Assembly (NCBI GenBank): GCA_050011775.1
Contig: JBEKIL010000001.1
Coordinates: forward strand, 124,001-188,000
DNA from: CAVZMI01 sp050011775
GTDB taxonomy: Bacteria; Bacteroidota; Ignavibacteria; UBA10030; CAVZMI01
Length of the DNA stretch: 64,000 nt
Direction of reading: 5' to 3'
The notes under the pieces are model-generated. The model did no database searches. It was not told the origin of the DNA and saw only the letters and a program-made list of their open reading frames with translations. Below, in pieces: positions 55,793 to 63,378 of the stretch; positions within the stretch are counted from its first letter, which is position 1, and each line of letters opens with the position of its first letter. Both the position numbers and the translations under genes were made by a program.

Positions 55793-56365
55793 ATGGTTCT
55801 CGCTGAGGATGTTAAAGAAGGAATGGCTCTTCAACTCGACGGAAAATTGTACAAAGTCCTTGAGGTTATTCGTCATGCCGGCAGCGGTCAGATGCACGGC
55901 TTCATCGAACTCAAGCTGAAAGACATCCGCTTTGGCCATTTCGCAGACCGCCGTTTTAAACATTCCGATAGATTTGAATCTGTTGAACTTATAAAACGCC
56001 AGATGGATTTTTTATATGCCGATACCGAGGCATGTTATTTCATGGACTCACAAACTTTCGAGCAAGTCAGCGTTCCGAAAGAGTCTATCGGCCACCTCGA
56101 AAAGTTTATGAATGAAGGAATGAAAATCATGGTCGAGCTTCTTGGCGAAGGGGCGGTGGCGGTTCAATTTCCGAAAGTCGTCGAGTTGAAAATTGCCTCC
56201 ACAGGGCCGGGCATCCGGGAAGCGCAGGACAATACAATGAAACCTGCTACGCTGGAAAACGGAGTCGAAATTCTTGTGCCTCATTTTGTCGAAACAGGCG
56301 ACACCGTACGGGTCGATACTGAAAAAGTCAAATATATCGACCGTGTTCCCTTTAAACGAATTTGA
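55793..56365 (+). CDS. efp: Elongation factor P with a Gln at the modification site
   Basis: A 190-residue EF-P that should help ribosomes over polyproline stretches. A GGAGG precedes the ATG by about 8 bases. The three beta-barrel domains are present, with GREAQDNTMKPATLENG-like spacing and VRVDTEKVKYIDRV as the standard C-terminal OB end. The domain I loop reads HAGSGQMHGF, so the position of the usual modified Lys34 (PGK) or Arg is Gln33. No EpmA/EpmB/EarP modification gene is in the window. It is therefore EF-P-like rather than the well-studied Lys or Arg form. Confidence 0.9.
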   Translation: MVLAEDVKEGMALQLDGKLYKVLEVIRHAGSGQMHGFIELKLKDIRFGHFADRRFKHSDRFESVELIKRQMDFLYADTEACYFMDSQTFEQVSVPKESIGHLEKFMNEGMKIMVELLGEGAVAVQFPKVVELKIASTGPGIREAQDNTMKPATLENGVEILVPHFVETGDTVRVDTEKVKYIDRVPFKRI

Positions 56366-56530
56366 ATATTAAGTAAATTAAATAACAATTTACATGATCA
56401 GGATGTCCTCTCTGGTTTCTTATATAACAGTGCTCGGGGAAAACGCGGAGGACACAATGGATCCTCGGAGATTATAGAGTCTATTTAGTCATTCATTGCT
56501 TCTCTTGCTTCATATTGCTATATTTTGTTC

Positions 56531-57379
56531 GTGTTTCAGCCAAAAAAATCTCTCGGACAAAATTTTCTTACCGATCCGAACATCGCCCGTAAGATTGTCG
56601 ATGTGATGTCTCCTTCATCGGATGACATCATTGTTGAGATCGGCCCCGGTAAAGGGATTCTGACCAGTCTCCTGATACCGCGTGTACGCCATGTGGTTGC
56701 CGTCGAGATCGATCACCGTGCTGTTGAATATTTGCGTGCACGCATGCAGCGACATCAATCGCTGACAATTCTTCATGCCGATATCCTGAATGTCGATCTC
56801 GAACAACTCTCTGCGCAGTATCATTCTACACTCCGTGTTATCGGGAATATTCCATATTACATTACAACGCCGATTCTTTTTTATTTGATTGATCATCGTC
56901 AGGTAATCAAGGATATCCAGATGATGATGCAGCGGGAGGTTGCACAACGACTGACGGCATCGCGGGGATCGAAACAGTACGGAATACTCTCTGTCACCTG
57001 TCAGTATGTAGGAGCCCCGCAAATACTCTTCTCCGTGTCGCCGAACGCATTTTACCCGAAGCCACGGGTGGATTCTGCGATTGTAAGGTTAACGTTTTTT
57101 CCGCAGCTCTCACCGGGATCGGAGGAGGAATTTGTGTTTCGCCAGATTGTGAGAGGGTCATTTGGAAAACGAAGGAAAACGCTCAGAAACGGACTTAAAG
57201 CTCTTGGCATTAATGAGGCGATTCTCAAAGCCTGCGGATACGATCTGGATCTCCGGCCGGAAGCATTGACAGCTGTAGATTTTGTCGGTTTGACACGTTC
57301 GCTTATTTCATTGGGAGTGAACGGGCATGCTCTAGTAAAAAGGGAAATAAACAAGATTCGCAGAGAACGGACAATATGA
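56531..57379 (+). CDS. rsmA: 16S rRNA dimethyladenosine transferase
   Basis: A 282-residue methyltransferase that dimethylates two adjacent adenines in helix 45 of 16S rRNA. The start is the GTG at 56531 (MFQPKKSLGQNFLTD) or a TTG at 56525; no ribosome binding site is clear. Motifs are KKSLGQNFLTD, EIGPGKGILT for SAM, and the catalytic GNIPYYITTPI. The stop overlaps the next start by 4 bases (ATGA). Confidence 0.95.
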   Translation: MFQPKKSLGQNFLTDPNIARKIVDVMSPSSDDIIVEIGPGKGILTSLLIPRVRHVVAVEIDHRAVEYLRARMQRHQSLTILHADILNVDLEQLSAQYHSTLRVIGNIPYYITTPILFYLIDHRQVIKDIQMMMQREVAQRLTASRGSKQYGILSVTCQYVGAPQILFSVSPNAFYPKPRVDSAIVRLTFFPQLSPGSEEEFVFRQIVRGSFGKRRKTLRNGLKALGINEAILKACGYDLDLRPEALTAVDFVGLTRSLISLGVNGHALVKREINKIRRERTI

Positions 57380-58332
57380 CACAAACTCAGTTACGCCGGT
57401 ACACTTCCAGTCTTTATGCCGGTGACAGCGTTACAATATTTTTCCTGACATTTCTGTCGTGTATCAATATCATCTTTGCATCGCGGATTGTGGAATGGTG
57501 GATTCTTATCATTATTAATACCTTTGTCAGCGCGGCGATTATCTGGATTGCATATCACAGCCATCGCCAGGTAAGGCTTCTTCAATTCTTTCACGGGTGG
57601 TATGCCGTCCTTATTCTTATTTTTGTTTTCAAAGAGATCTATTTCATGAACCGCGCCATTCATCTTGGAAGAGACTATGATGCGATTCTTATTTCAATCG
57701 ACCATGCAATGTTCGGGATCAATCCAACACAATGGCTGATGAGTTTTGCCCATCCGGTTATAACCGAGATTCTTCAGATCACTTATGCTTCATACTATTT
57801 TTTATTCATTTTTCTCGGATACGAGCTTTACAGGGAGCGACGGTTTTCGGAATTCTCATTTGCTCTCTTCTGCATTTTTTATGGTTTTTATCTCTCGTAT
57901 CTCGGTTATTTGACGCTTCCGTCGGTAGGTCCGCGATTTACATTGCATGATTTTCAATCGCTGAACGTCGAGCTCCCCGGAATATGGCTCACAGAATTTC
58001 TCCGTAGCTGCATTAATCTTGGAGAATCGATTCCTTCACATGTCCACAATCCGATTGACTATGTCCAGCGTGATGTTTTTCCAAGCGGACATACGCAATT
58101 AACACTGGTTGTAATGTATCTTTCACTCCATTACCGGATTCGTTTCCGGTGGGTGGTGATAGTCGTGGGATCGCTTCTAATCATCTCTACAGTATATCTT
58201 CGGTACCATTATGTCATCGATCTTATAGCGGGAGCCTTATTTATGATCTTTACAATATGGTCGGCACCGAAACTTTTTAATTGGTGGAACAGAGTCAGGG
58301 AAAGTCAAAATCAAGGTGAAGGTCGAGATTGA
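57376..58332 (+). CDS. PAP2 superfamily membrane phosphatase
   Basis: A 318-residue inner-membrane protein with about six helices. The phosphatase motifs are the PSGH of motif 2 (VFPSGHTQLT) and motif 3 RYHYVIDLIAG. The GxRF segment (SVGPRFTLHDF) is typical of the inositol-phosphotransferase/AUR1-like PAP2_3 branch. It is coupled to rsmA. The last 12 residues (RESQNQGEGRD) are encoded by a degenerate hexamer repeat that continues past the stop. Confidence 0.88.
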   Translation: MTQTQLRRYTSSLYAGDSVTIFFLTFLSCINIIFASRIVEWWILIIINTFVSAAIIWIAYHSHRQVRLLQFFHGWYAVLILIFVFKEIYFMNRAIHLGRDYDAILISIDHAMFGINPTQWLMSFAHPVITEILQITYASYYFLFIFLGYELYRERRFSEFSFALFCIFYGFYLSYLGYLTLPSVGPRFTLHDFQSLNVELPGIWLTEFLRSCINLGESIPSHVHNPIDYVQRDVFPSGHTQLTLVVMYLSLHYRIRFRWVVIVVGSLLIISTVYLRYHYVIDLIAGALFMIFTIWSAPKLFNWWNRVRESQNQGEGRD

Positions 58333-58385
58333 AGAGAGGTAAAGGTTTAGGTCAAGGTTAAGATCGAGGTTGATGTTGAGAAGGA
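58303..58385. repeat. Degenerate purine-rich hexamer repeat at the PAP2 3-prime end
   Basis: Roughly 13 imperfect units like AAGGTC, GAGGTT and AAAGTC follow each other. They overlap the last codons of the PAP2 gene and run about 50 bases beyond the stop. The low complexity gives a reverse-strand frame with Leu/Asn repeats that is not a gene. Confidence 0.65.
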
Positions 58386-58610
58386 AAACGGATAAAGTAA
58401 AATGGAAAAAAATTGAAGGATATACAATCAGACATGAAGACATAGTAGAAGGAGGAGAATTAATTTTTGAGATGGGACCTGAGCCAATAAAATGACTCTG
58501 AATTGGATTCTTGAGAAAAAGAAATAACACGCGACTGCAGCACACCCAGAAACGGCAAACGGCCGTCCGGTTTCCCCAACGACCGTTATGATTTACTTCC
58601 CGTGGCTTTA

Positions 58611-59057
58611 CTATCGATGATGCCCGCTCATTCGTTCATGAAACCAGCGATGAAGCGTATGAGGAAATCGTGTCGGTTGAATGAACATGAGGGCACATTC
58701 GTGATGAATAATATTAAGATCGAGCTTCTGTCCGAGTGCAATCGTTCGTTCCGATTCAGCTCCTCTCTGCATCCATACGTACCTGATCCCCCGCTCGGCA
58801 CATTGATGGAGCACGGTCTCTGTTTCATTCGGTGGAATCACCAGAACTGCGGCATCAAGCTGATGCTGAACATCTTTTACACTTGCATATGTCTCGGTAT
58901 TATCAATTGTATCAGTGTTTCTGTTAATCGGAACCACGTCATATCCCGCTTTTTTCATCTCACGAAATACCGCATTCCCGAATTTTTCCCGTTTTCGTGA
59001 CACACCGACAACGGCAAAATGGCGCTGCTTCCAGAATTCATCGATAGAATTGTTCAT
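58611..59057 (-). CDS. CoA-binding domain protein (YccU-like)
   Basis: A 148-residue Rossmann-fold protein of the CoA_binding_2 family. Motifs are FAVVGVSRKREKFGNAV, VVPINRNTDTIDNTETYASV, AAVLVIPPNETE, and YVWMQRGAESERT. The family binds CoA but has no known reaction. It follows the TonB-C/parvulin gene by 2 bases, so it is the last gene of that operon. Confidence 0.9.
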   Translation of the reverse strand: MNNSIDEFWKQRHFAVVGVSRKREKFGNAVFREMKKAGYDVVPINRNTDTIDNTETYASVKDVQHQLDAAVLVIPPNETETVLHQCAERGIRYVWMQRGAESERTIALGQKLDLNIIHHECALMFIQPTRFPHTLHRWFHERMSGHHR

Positions 59058-59059
59058 TC

Positions 59060-59689
59060 TTATTTTAACCGTTTATAAATGACGTAACCGTGATCGATCA
59101 GGAACGGGGTTGATATATCACCTGGATATAATTTTCGTACAACATTATAAATATCGGGACGAAAATTCTTTAATTCAACTGACCCCAGATAGCCGCCAAT
59201 GCTGGCGGATTGAGACTGTGAAAATTTGCGGGCAACCTGCTCAAATTCAACCCCTTTTTCAATTTCCTGGATAACTGAATCTGCAAGGGCGCTTGTAGAA
59301 ACAACTATCTCGGCCATGCTGTACTGAACCGGCGGCTCAAATCGGATTGAGAGCTGTTGCAACAACGAAAGAGCAATCGGTTTTCCTTGAACTTCGGCTG
59401 GATAATATTTCCACCGTTTCACCGTCGTGGTAATAGAGTCATCCAGATCCTGTAATCCTGTGCTTTTTATTAGGACGGCACGGATGACATTACCCTTTTC
59501 ATCGATATTCAACTGGACCATGGCATAATAACCATCATTTCTCAAAAGGGGAGAAGAGCATGTAATAGGCTGGTAATCCCGTAATCTTGGAAGAACATCC
59601 GGTTCAAAAGTCTCACGCTGAACACCACAGCCCCCAAGGATCGAGAGCATAGATCCGGCTATGAGGATGATGCATATTGTTTTTTTCAT
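59060..59689 (-). CDS. Lipoprotein with TonB C-terminal domain fused to a parvulin-type domain
   Basis: A 209-residue lipoprotein. The ATG at 59689 has GAGGTG 6 bases upstream; the lipobox is LGGC. Residues about 50-120 are a TonB-C-like domain (MVQLNIDEKGNVIRAVLIKS, DSITTTVKRWKYYPAEVQGK). Residues about 125-209 resemble the PpiC/parvulin fold (ALADSVIQEIEKGVEFEQVA, FSQSQSASIGGYLGSVE, LYPGDISTPFLIDHGYVIYK). The first HIL strand of parvulins is replaced by AEIVVST. This pairing is unusual and the protein has no TonB-type membrane helix. It starts 4 bases after the GGDEF gene. Confidence 0.8.
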   Translation of the reverse strand: MKKTICIILIAGSMLSILGGCGVQRETFEPDVLPRLRDYQPITCSSPLLRNDGYYAMVQLNIDEKGNVIRAVLIKSTGLQDLDDSITTTVKRWKYYPAEVQGKPIALSLLQQLSIRFEPPVQYSMAEIVVSTSALADSVIQEIEKGVEFEQVARKFSQSQSASIGGYLGSVELKNFRPDIYNVVRKLYPGDISTPFLIDHGYVIYKRLK

Positions 59690-59693
59690 AGTT

Positions 59694-60725
59694 TCACCTC
59701 GTACTAATATATGTTGGGCGTCGTGAATAATATACCATGTTTCTTCCGGAACGCTGTGCTTCAATGACCGCATTTTTTGCGTTGATCATCAATGTCTGAA
59801 CATCCGATCCATCGTGTGGATAAATCCCTACACCGATACTAATTGTTGTATGGATATTCTTATCGGTAAATGTTGTATCTGCAACTAGTTTTCTGATTTG
59901 TTCAGCCTGGTCAAGTACTACCGATGTCGGAGTGTTCGGATGAAGAATGATGAACTCGTCGGTTCCGAAACGGCTGGCAAGATCAATCGGACGTATAGAC
60001 CGGCGGATAAGCGTTCCGAATTCTTTGATGAACTTCAATGATTGTTCATATCCGTAGGTATTGACTATGTCTTTATAGTTATCAATATCAAAAAATATCA
60101 ACCCCATGGTTTCATTGAACCGAAGTGCACGCTCTATCAATTCCTGAAGCCGTTCAATGAAGAATGAATATTTCTCAAGGCCCGATTCGTGATCAATGCG
60201 CTCGAGACGTAGAACCTCGTCGTACAGACGGGCCCGATCAAGTGCAATTGCCGCAAGCTGGGCGAATGTTGTAAGAATTAGCAGATCGTTATTATTGAAG
60301 GCATAGGATTGTAAACTGTCGAGATGGAGATACCCCGTAGTCCGGTGATTGATCGTGAGTGGAATACAAATACACGATGAAAACGGATGCTCGAGTTTTA
60401 ATTCTTCCGCTTTCTCCGGCTCCGTTGCGGCATCATGGATCATTACAACTCTTCCGGTCCATATCAGGTTTGCCACAGCACCCATGTTGATTGTTCGATG
60501 GAACTGCTTGGCAAATGTCAGTGAAATACCGCATGCATTGGTCATCTGAAGATATTCGGTGCGTGGATTTATTGTAATGACGGCACCCGTTTGACACTGG
60601 TATATCCGAACCAGCCTGTCGACTACGAGATGGAGCACACGCTCCGCCTGGTGCGATGATGATAGGGTGGAAGTAATCTCTGCTATGTATCTGAGACATC
60701 GCTCTATTGTCATCTGGGCTGACAT
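59694..60725 (-). CDS. GAF-GGDEF signalling protein with altered GGDEF motif
   Basis: A 343-residue cytoplasmic protein. GGAAGGA lies 5 bases ahead of the ATG used. A GAF domain covers about residues 20-165 (LHLVVDRLVRIYQCQTGAVI, SSCICIPLTIN, GYLHLDS) and a GGDEF domain about 175-335. The signature is RPIDLASRFGTDEF, so the I-site RxxD is kept but the second Gly of GGDEF is Thr. The Asp of FFDIDNYKDIVN is intact. It may be a diguanylate cyclase or a c-di-GMP/GTP sensor. It heads a three-gene operon. Confidence 0.85.
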   Translation of the reverse strand: MSAQMTIERCLRYIAEITSTLSSSHQAERVLHLVVDRLVRIYQCQTGAVITINPRTEYLQMTNACGISLTFAKQFHRTINMGAVANLIWTGRVVMIHDAATEPEKAEELKLEHPFSSCICIPLTINHRTTGYLHLDSLQSYAFNNNDLLILTTFAQLAAIALDRARLYDEVLRLERIDHESGLEKYSFFIERLQELIERALRFNETMGLIFFDIDNYKDIVNTYGYEQSLKFIKEFGTLIRRSIRPIDLASRFGTDEFIILHPNTPTSVVLDQAEQIRKLVADTTFTDKNIHTTISIGVGIYPHDGSDVQTLMINAKNAVIEAQRSGRNMVYYSRRPTYISTR

Positions 60726-60820
60726 AATAATCCTTCCACTCGCCGAGACAAGAGTCACCCTGCAAACCTAACATTTCATGATTTCAACCAGGATAGCCGG
60801 CAAAGTGTATGTACAATTTT

Positions 60821-61420
60821 CTACCGAGCTTTGCCGAGTGTATCCTTTTCTACCGTTTGTGGTGCCAGCAAAAAATCATCAAAAATTGCTACCGTTCCTT
60901 CATGGAGCTGATCGTTGTTCCCACCGATGATCGCGATACACACTTTCGCTTTTACAACCGTACTTCCATCCGGAGCATTGGCCGGCAGTGAGAATCGTTC
61001 GAATGAGGCAGCCGGTTCAAGGTTGAGATTTTCAACACAGATTGTGCTTCCGTTCTCATTGATCAGTATTACATTAACTAATGCTTTATCTCCACCGACT
61101 GATTTAAGCATATAGAAGCCTCTGAATTGCACCTGAGGCGTTGTTATTCTAATATTTTCCTGCGTTGCGGTGCCAGCCATTTTTGTACCGTAGAACGGTT
61201 TTACTTCGAGTTTAATTCCACTTTTTCCGCTATGAGCTTCTTTCGATTGGGAAACGAGAACAAGCATTCCGGGAATATTCGACGTCGCCCAGTCGCCTGG
61301 CTCACCATTGACGAACGTTTCAAATCCGGGGTTTCTCAATGCATTTTGAGAAAGCGCATCTGGAATAGAAAGTAAAATGATGGTCATCAAGAACGAAAAG
61401 TGCATGAGACCATTTTTCAT
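60821..61420 (-). CDS. Secreted protein with carbohydrate-binding-like jelly-roll domain
   Basis: A 199-residue protein with a signal peptide (SFLMTIILLSIPDALSQ). Mature residues open with NALRNPGFETFVNGEPGDW, the start of many CBM4/9-like modules, and the rest has the strand pattern of a jelly roll (SGKSGIKLEVKPF, RGFYMLKS, FDDFLLAP). Sugar binding is not shown. AGGAGAGAG precedes the ATG. It is monocistronic by spacing. Confidence 0.7.
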   Translation of the reverse strand: MKNGLMHFSFLMTIILLSIPDALSQNALRNPGFETFVNGEPGDWATSNIPGMLVLVSQSKEAHSGKSGIKLEVKPFYGTKMAGTATQENIRITTPQVQFRGFYMLKSVGGDKALVNVILINENGSTICVENLNLEPAASFERFSLPANAPDGSTVVKAKVCIAIIGGNNDQLHEGTVAIFDDFLLAPQTVEKDTLGKAR

Positions 61421-62084
61421 GGCTCTCTCCTATTAATCGGAAAAGATCTCATGTCGTTGTGTACAATTATCACTCTGGCATGCAACAAGCAGAGGGTTGG
61501 CGTGGCAAGGAGATGATCATGATGACCGACCTGGTCAGCGTCAACAGTCCACTTCGTTCATGTCATTAACACACGACTTGTGGAGCTGAAGACTGAACAC
61601 GGATCTATGTTTATGCCAAATGTACAATATCAACGTGCGAATGTCAAGATGATAGCGTTCTTCCGATAAAAATGTAACTTTGATGGATCAATTTATGTAT
61701 TTTCCAACCTATTCATAATCAATGGGTTACTTCAGGAATATCATTTCTCTGACAGCCGTAAATTCTTCTGTCTGTATTCAGGTTCAACAGACTCCGTTCG
61801 AAAAAAATTCACAATTAATTAAAGGAGAATAGATGGCAACCCGTTGATGTTTATTGATAAGAGTCATTACCGGACGGCAATCCATAGCATAGCTGCGTTG
61901 ATATAATGGAAATGTCTTATCGGGATACATTATCCGTTTTCAATAGACATAGTATCCGGAGAATACGATGATGAGTTTATTTTTTCTGTATACATATTTT
62001 CTTTTATTACCCATTGACTGAATGATTTGCATTCGATTATGATGAACGACATGAAAAAGAATATATGAGAATGTGTTTGTTTCA
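61421..62084. other. Long intergenic region with fragments but no firm gene
   Basis: About 660 bases between the secreted protein and rpsT. There is a consensus AAAGGAG at 61821-61827 followed 6 bases later by an ATG that ends after four codons (61833-61847). A 51-codon minus-strand frame (61930-62085) is listed separately. The rest is AT-rich with no recognised feature. It may be decayed coding sequence. Confidence 0.45.
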
Positions 62085-62085
62085 T
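61930..62085 (-). CDS. Possible small exported peptide or gene remnant
   Basis: A 51-residue frame with GGAG 6 bases ahead of the ATG. It begins with a hydrophobic signal-like stretch (MKQTHSHIFFFMSFIIIECK) and continues with a polar tail (YTEKINSSSYSPDTMSIENG). No family is recognised. It could be a small secreted protein or the start of a broken gene. Confidence 0.3.
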   Translation of the reverse strand: MKQTHSHIFFFMSFIIIECKSFSQWVIKENMYTEKINSSSYSPDTMSIENG

Positions 62086-62117
62086 GATATTCTCCGCTTT
62101 TATTGATGAAAAACTCA

Positions 62118-62146
62118 TTGACTATATTTGTTTTTTTTTGTATTTT
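62118..62146 (+). promoter_or_regulatory. Sigma70-type promoter of rpsT
   Basis: TTGACT at 62118-62123 and TATTTT at 62141-62146 are 17 bases apart, 45 bases ahead of the rpsT start. The spacer includes a run of nine T, which could change length by slippage. Motif-based call only. Confidence 0.55.
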
Positions 62147-62191
62147 ATTGTTTACTTATATTCTGAATATCGATTTTCATCAGGAGTAGGA

Positions 62192-62446
62192 ATGCCACAA
62201 CACAAATCTGCTGAGAGACGTGTCCGTATCAATGCACACCGGCGTTTGAGAAACAAAGCTGATATTACGGGAATGAAAACAGCGCTAAAAAAGGTACGCA
62301 GGGCGGGCAGCAAAGCTGAAGCCGAAGATGCTCTGAAAAAAGCTGTAAAATTGCTCGATCAACTTGCTGCAAAGAAGGTTATTCATTGGAATAAAGCCTC
62401 CAACCAGAAATCGAAGCTTACAAAAGTTGTCAATAGAATGAAGTGA
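62192..62446 (+). CDS. rpsT: 30S ribosomal protein S20
   Basis: An 84-residue primary 16S rRNA-binding protein of the small subunit. The ATG at 62192 is preceded by AGGAGTAGGA; an in-frame upstream extension to 62084 is not part of it. The sequence has the S20 pattern: MPQHKSAERRVRINAHRRLRN, a basic helix, then AGSKAEAEDALKKAVKLLDQ and KGxIHxNKA-like VIHWNKASNQKSKL. Confidence 0.97.
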   Translation: MPQHKSAERRVRINAHRRLRNKADITGMKTALKKVRRAGSKAEAEDALKKAVKLLDQLAAKKVIHWNKASNQKSKLTKVVNRMK

Positions 62447-62527
62447 GGCGTTACTACTGCCCGGTATTATTTTCGGGACAGAGGGTCTCTCATTTTTCGT
62501 ACAATTTCTGCAAACAGTACTCTATCA

Positions 62528-63166
62528 ATGCGGAGAATTGTTTTAATATTATTGTCTTTGATCTGTTGGAGCGTCTCATCTCTCCATGCTTCCGGTGACG
62601 ATGAAAGAACGATCCTTAAGGTCTTTGGCTGTATCGATCTTCTCAGTTCCGGCAACGCTTCTAAGGCAATTCTTTCGGCGAAAACTTCTACATCGGTCTC
62701 ACTCAAAGGGGGACTCGGGGGTGGTATTCAGGTTCTTGTACCCTTTAATAATAATGTCAGTGTAGGAGGCGAATTCGGCTTTATCTTTACAAGTTTCGAA
62801 CAAAAGACTTCTGCATTCTACGATAATCAGAAAACCACAGCATCACATTATATAGGATTCTCTCCTCTTATTGCATATCTCAATTATCGTTTCAGTCGTA
62901 TCTATATCCAAGGAGGTATCGGACTCAGCATTTACCGGACTTTCATCACCTATGATAATGTCAGTCCAGATCTCCAGTCGATTACAAATTCCGAAGTAAA
63001 AACTGGCGGTTGTACGGTAATCGGTGCCGGTTTTATGATGCCGTTTCTTGGATTCATAGGACTCGATTTCTCCGTCAAATATTACTCGACATTTGTAAGT
63101 ATTAATGGAAAAACGAACAACGATGCCCTCTTGATGCCGACTGTTGGTGTTCTATTCCAATTTTAA
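62528..63166 (+). CDS. Outer-membrane beta-barrel protein
   Basis: A 212-residue exported protein with a signal peptide (MRRIVLILLSLICWSVSSLHAS). The mature part alternates polar and hydrophobic residues in about eight strands (GLGGGIQVLVPFN, VSVGGEFGFIFTSFE, YIGFSPLIAYLNYRF, IYIQGGIGLSIYR, FIGLDFSVKYY) and ends in the typical Phe (VGVLFQF). It fits the small OmpX/OmpA-type barrel class (OMP_b-brl). No ribosome binding site is clear. It follows rpsT by 81 bases. Confidence 0.85.
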   Translation: MRRIVLILLSLICWSVSSLHASGDDERTILKVFGCIDLLSSGNASKAILSAKTSTSVSLKGGLGGGIQVLVPFNNNVSVGGEFGFIFTSFEQKTSAFYDNQKTTASHYIGFSPLIAYLNYRFSRIYIQGGIGLSIYRTFITYDNVSPDLQSITNSEVKTGGCTVIGAGFMMPFLGFIGLDFSVKYYSTFVSINGKTNNDALLMPTVGVLFQF

Positions 63167-63323
63167 ATCCCTACATTATTTAAAATCATTCCGTTATCGA
63201 TCCGTTTACCTTTCGATATTCCTATTAAATAGGATGAAGATCAGTTACATATTATTATCATGAACGGATCACCCTTATATTTCTGTTCGAGATAATTGCT
63301 GTTATTAATTGTAGTGAGGACAT

Positions 63324-63359
63324 AAAAAAAGGCTCCACCCTATGGACGGAGCCTTTTTT
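63324..63359. terminator. Bidirectional intrinsic terminator between convergent genes
   Basis: GGCTCC pairs with GGAGCC (with extra CC/GG in the loop side), flanked by A7 on the left and T6 on the right. It ends 20 bases before the stop codon of the minus-strand TPR gene and lies 157 bases after the outer-membrane protein gene, so it can stop both transcripts. Confidence 0.85.
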
Positions 63360-63378
63360 GAAATATCCAAAATTTCCA

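Noticed and set aside
58237..58545. 102-codon minus-strand frame with Leu/Asn repeats
   Set aside because: It is the translation of the purine-rich hexamer repeat and overlaps the PAP2 gene.
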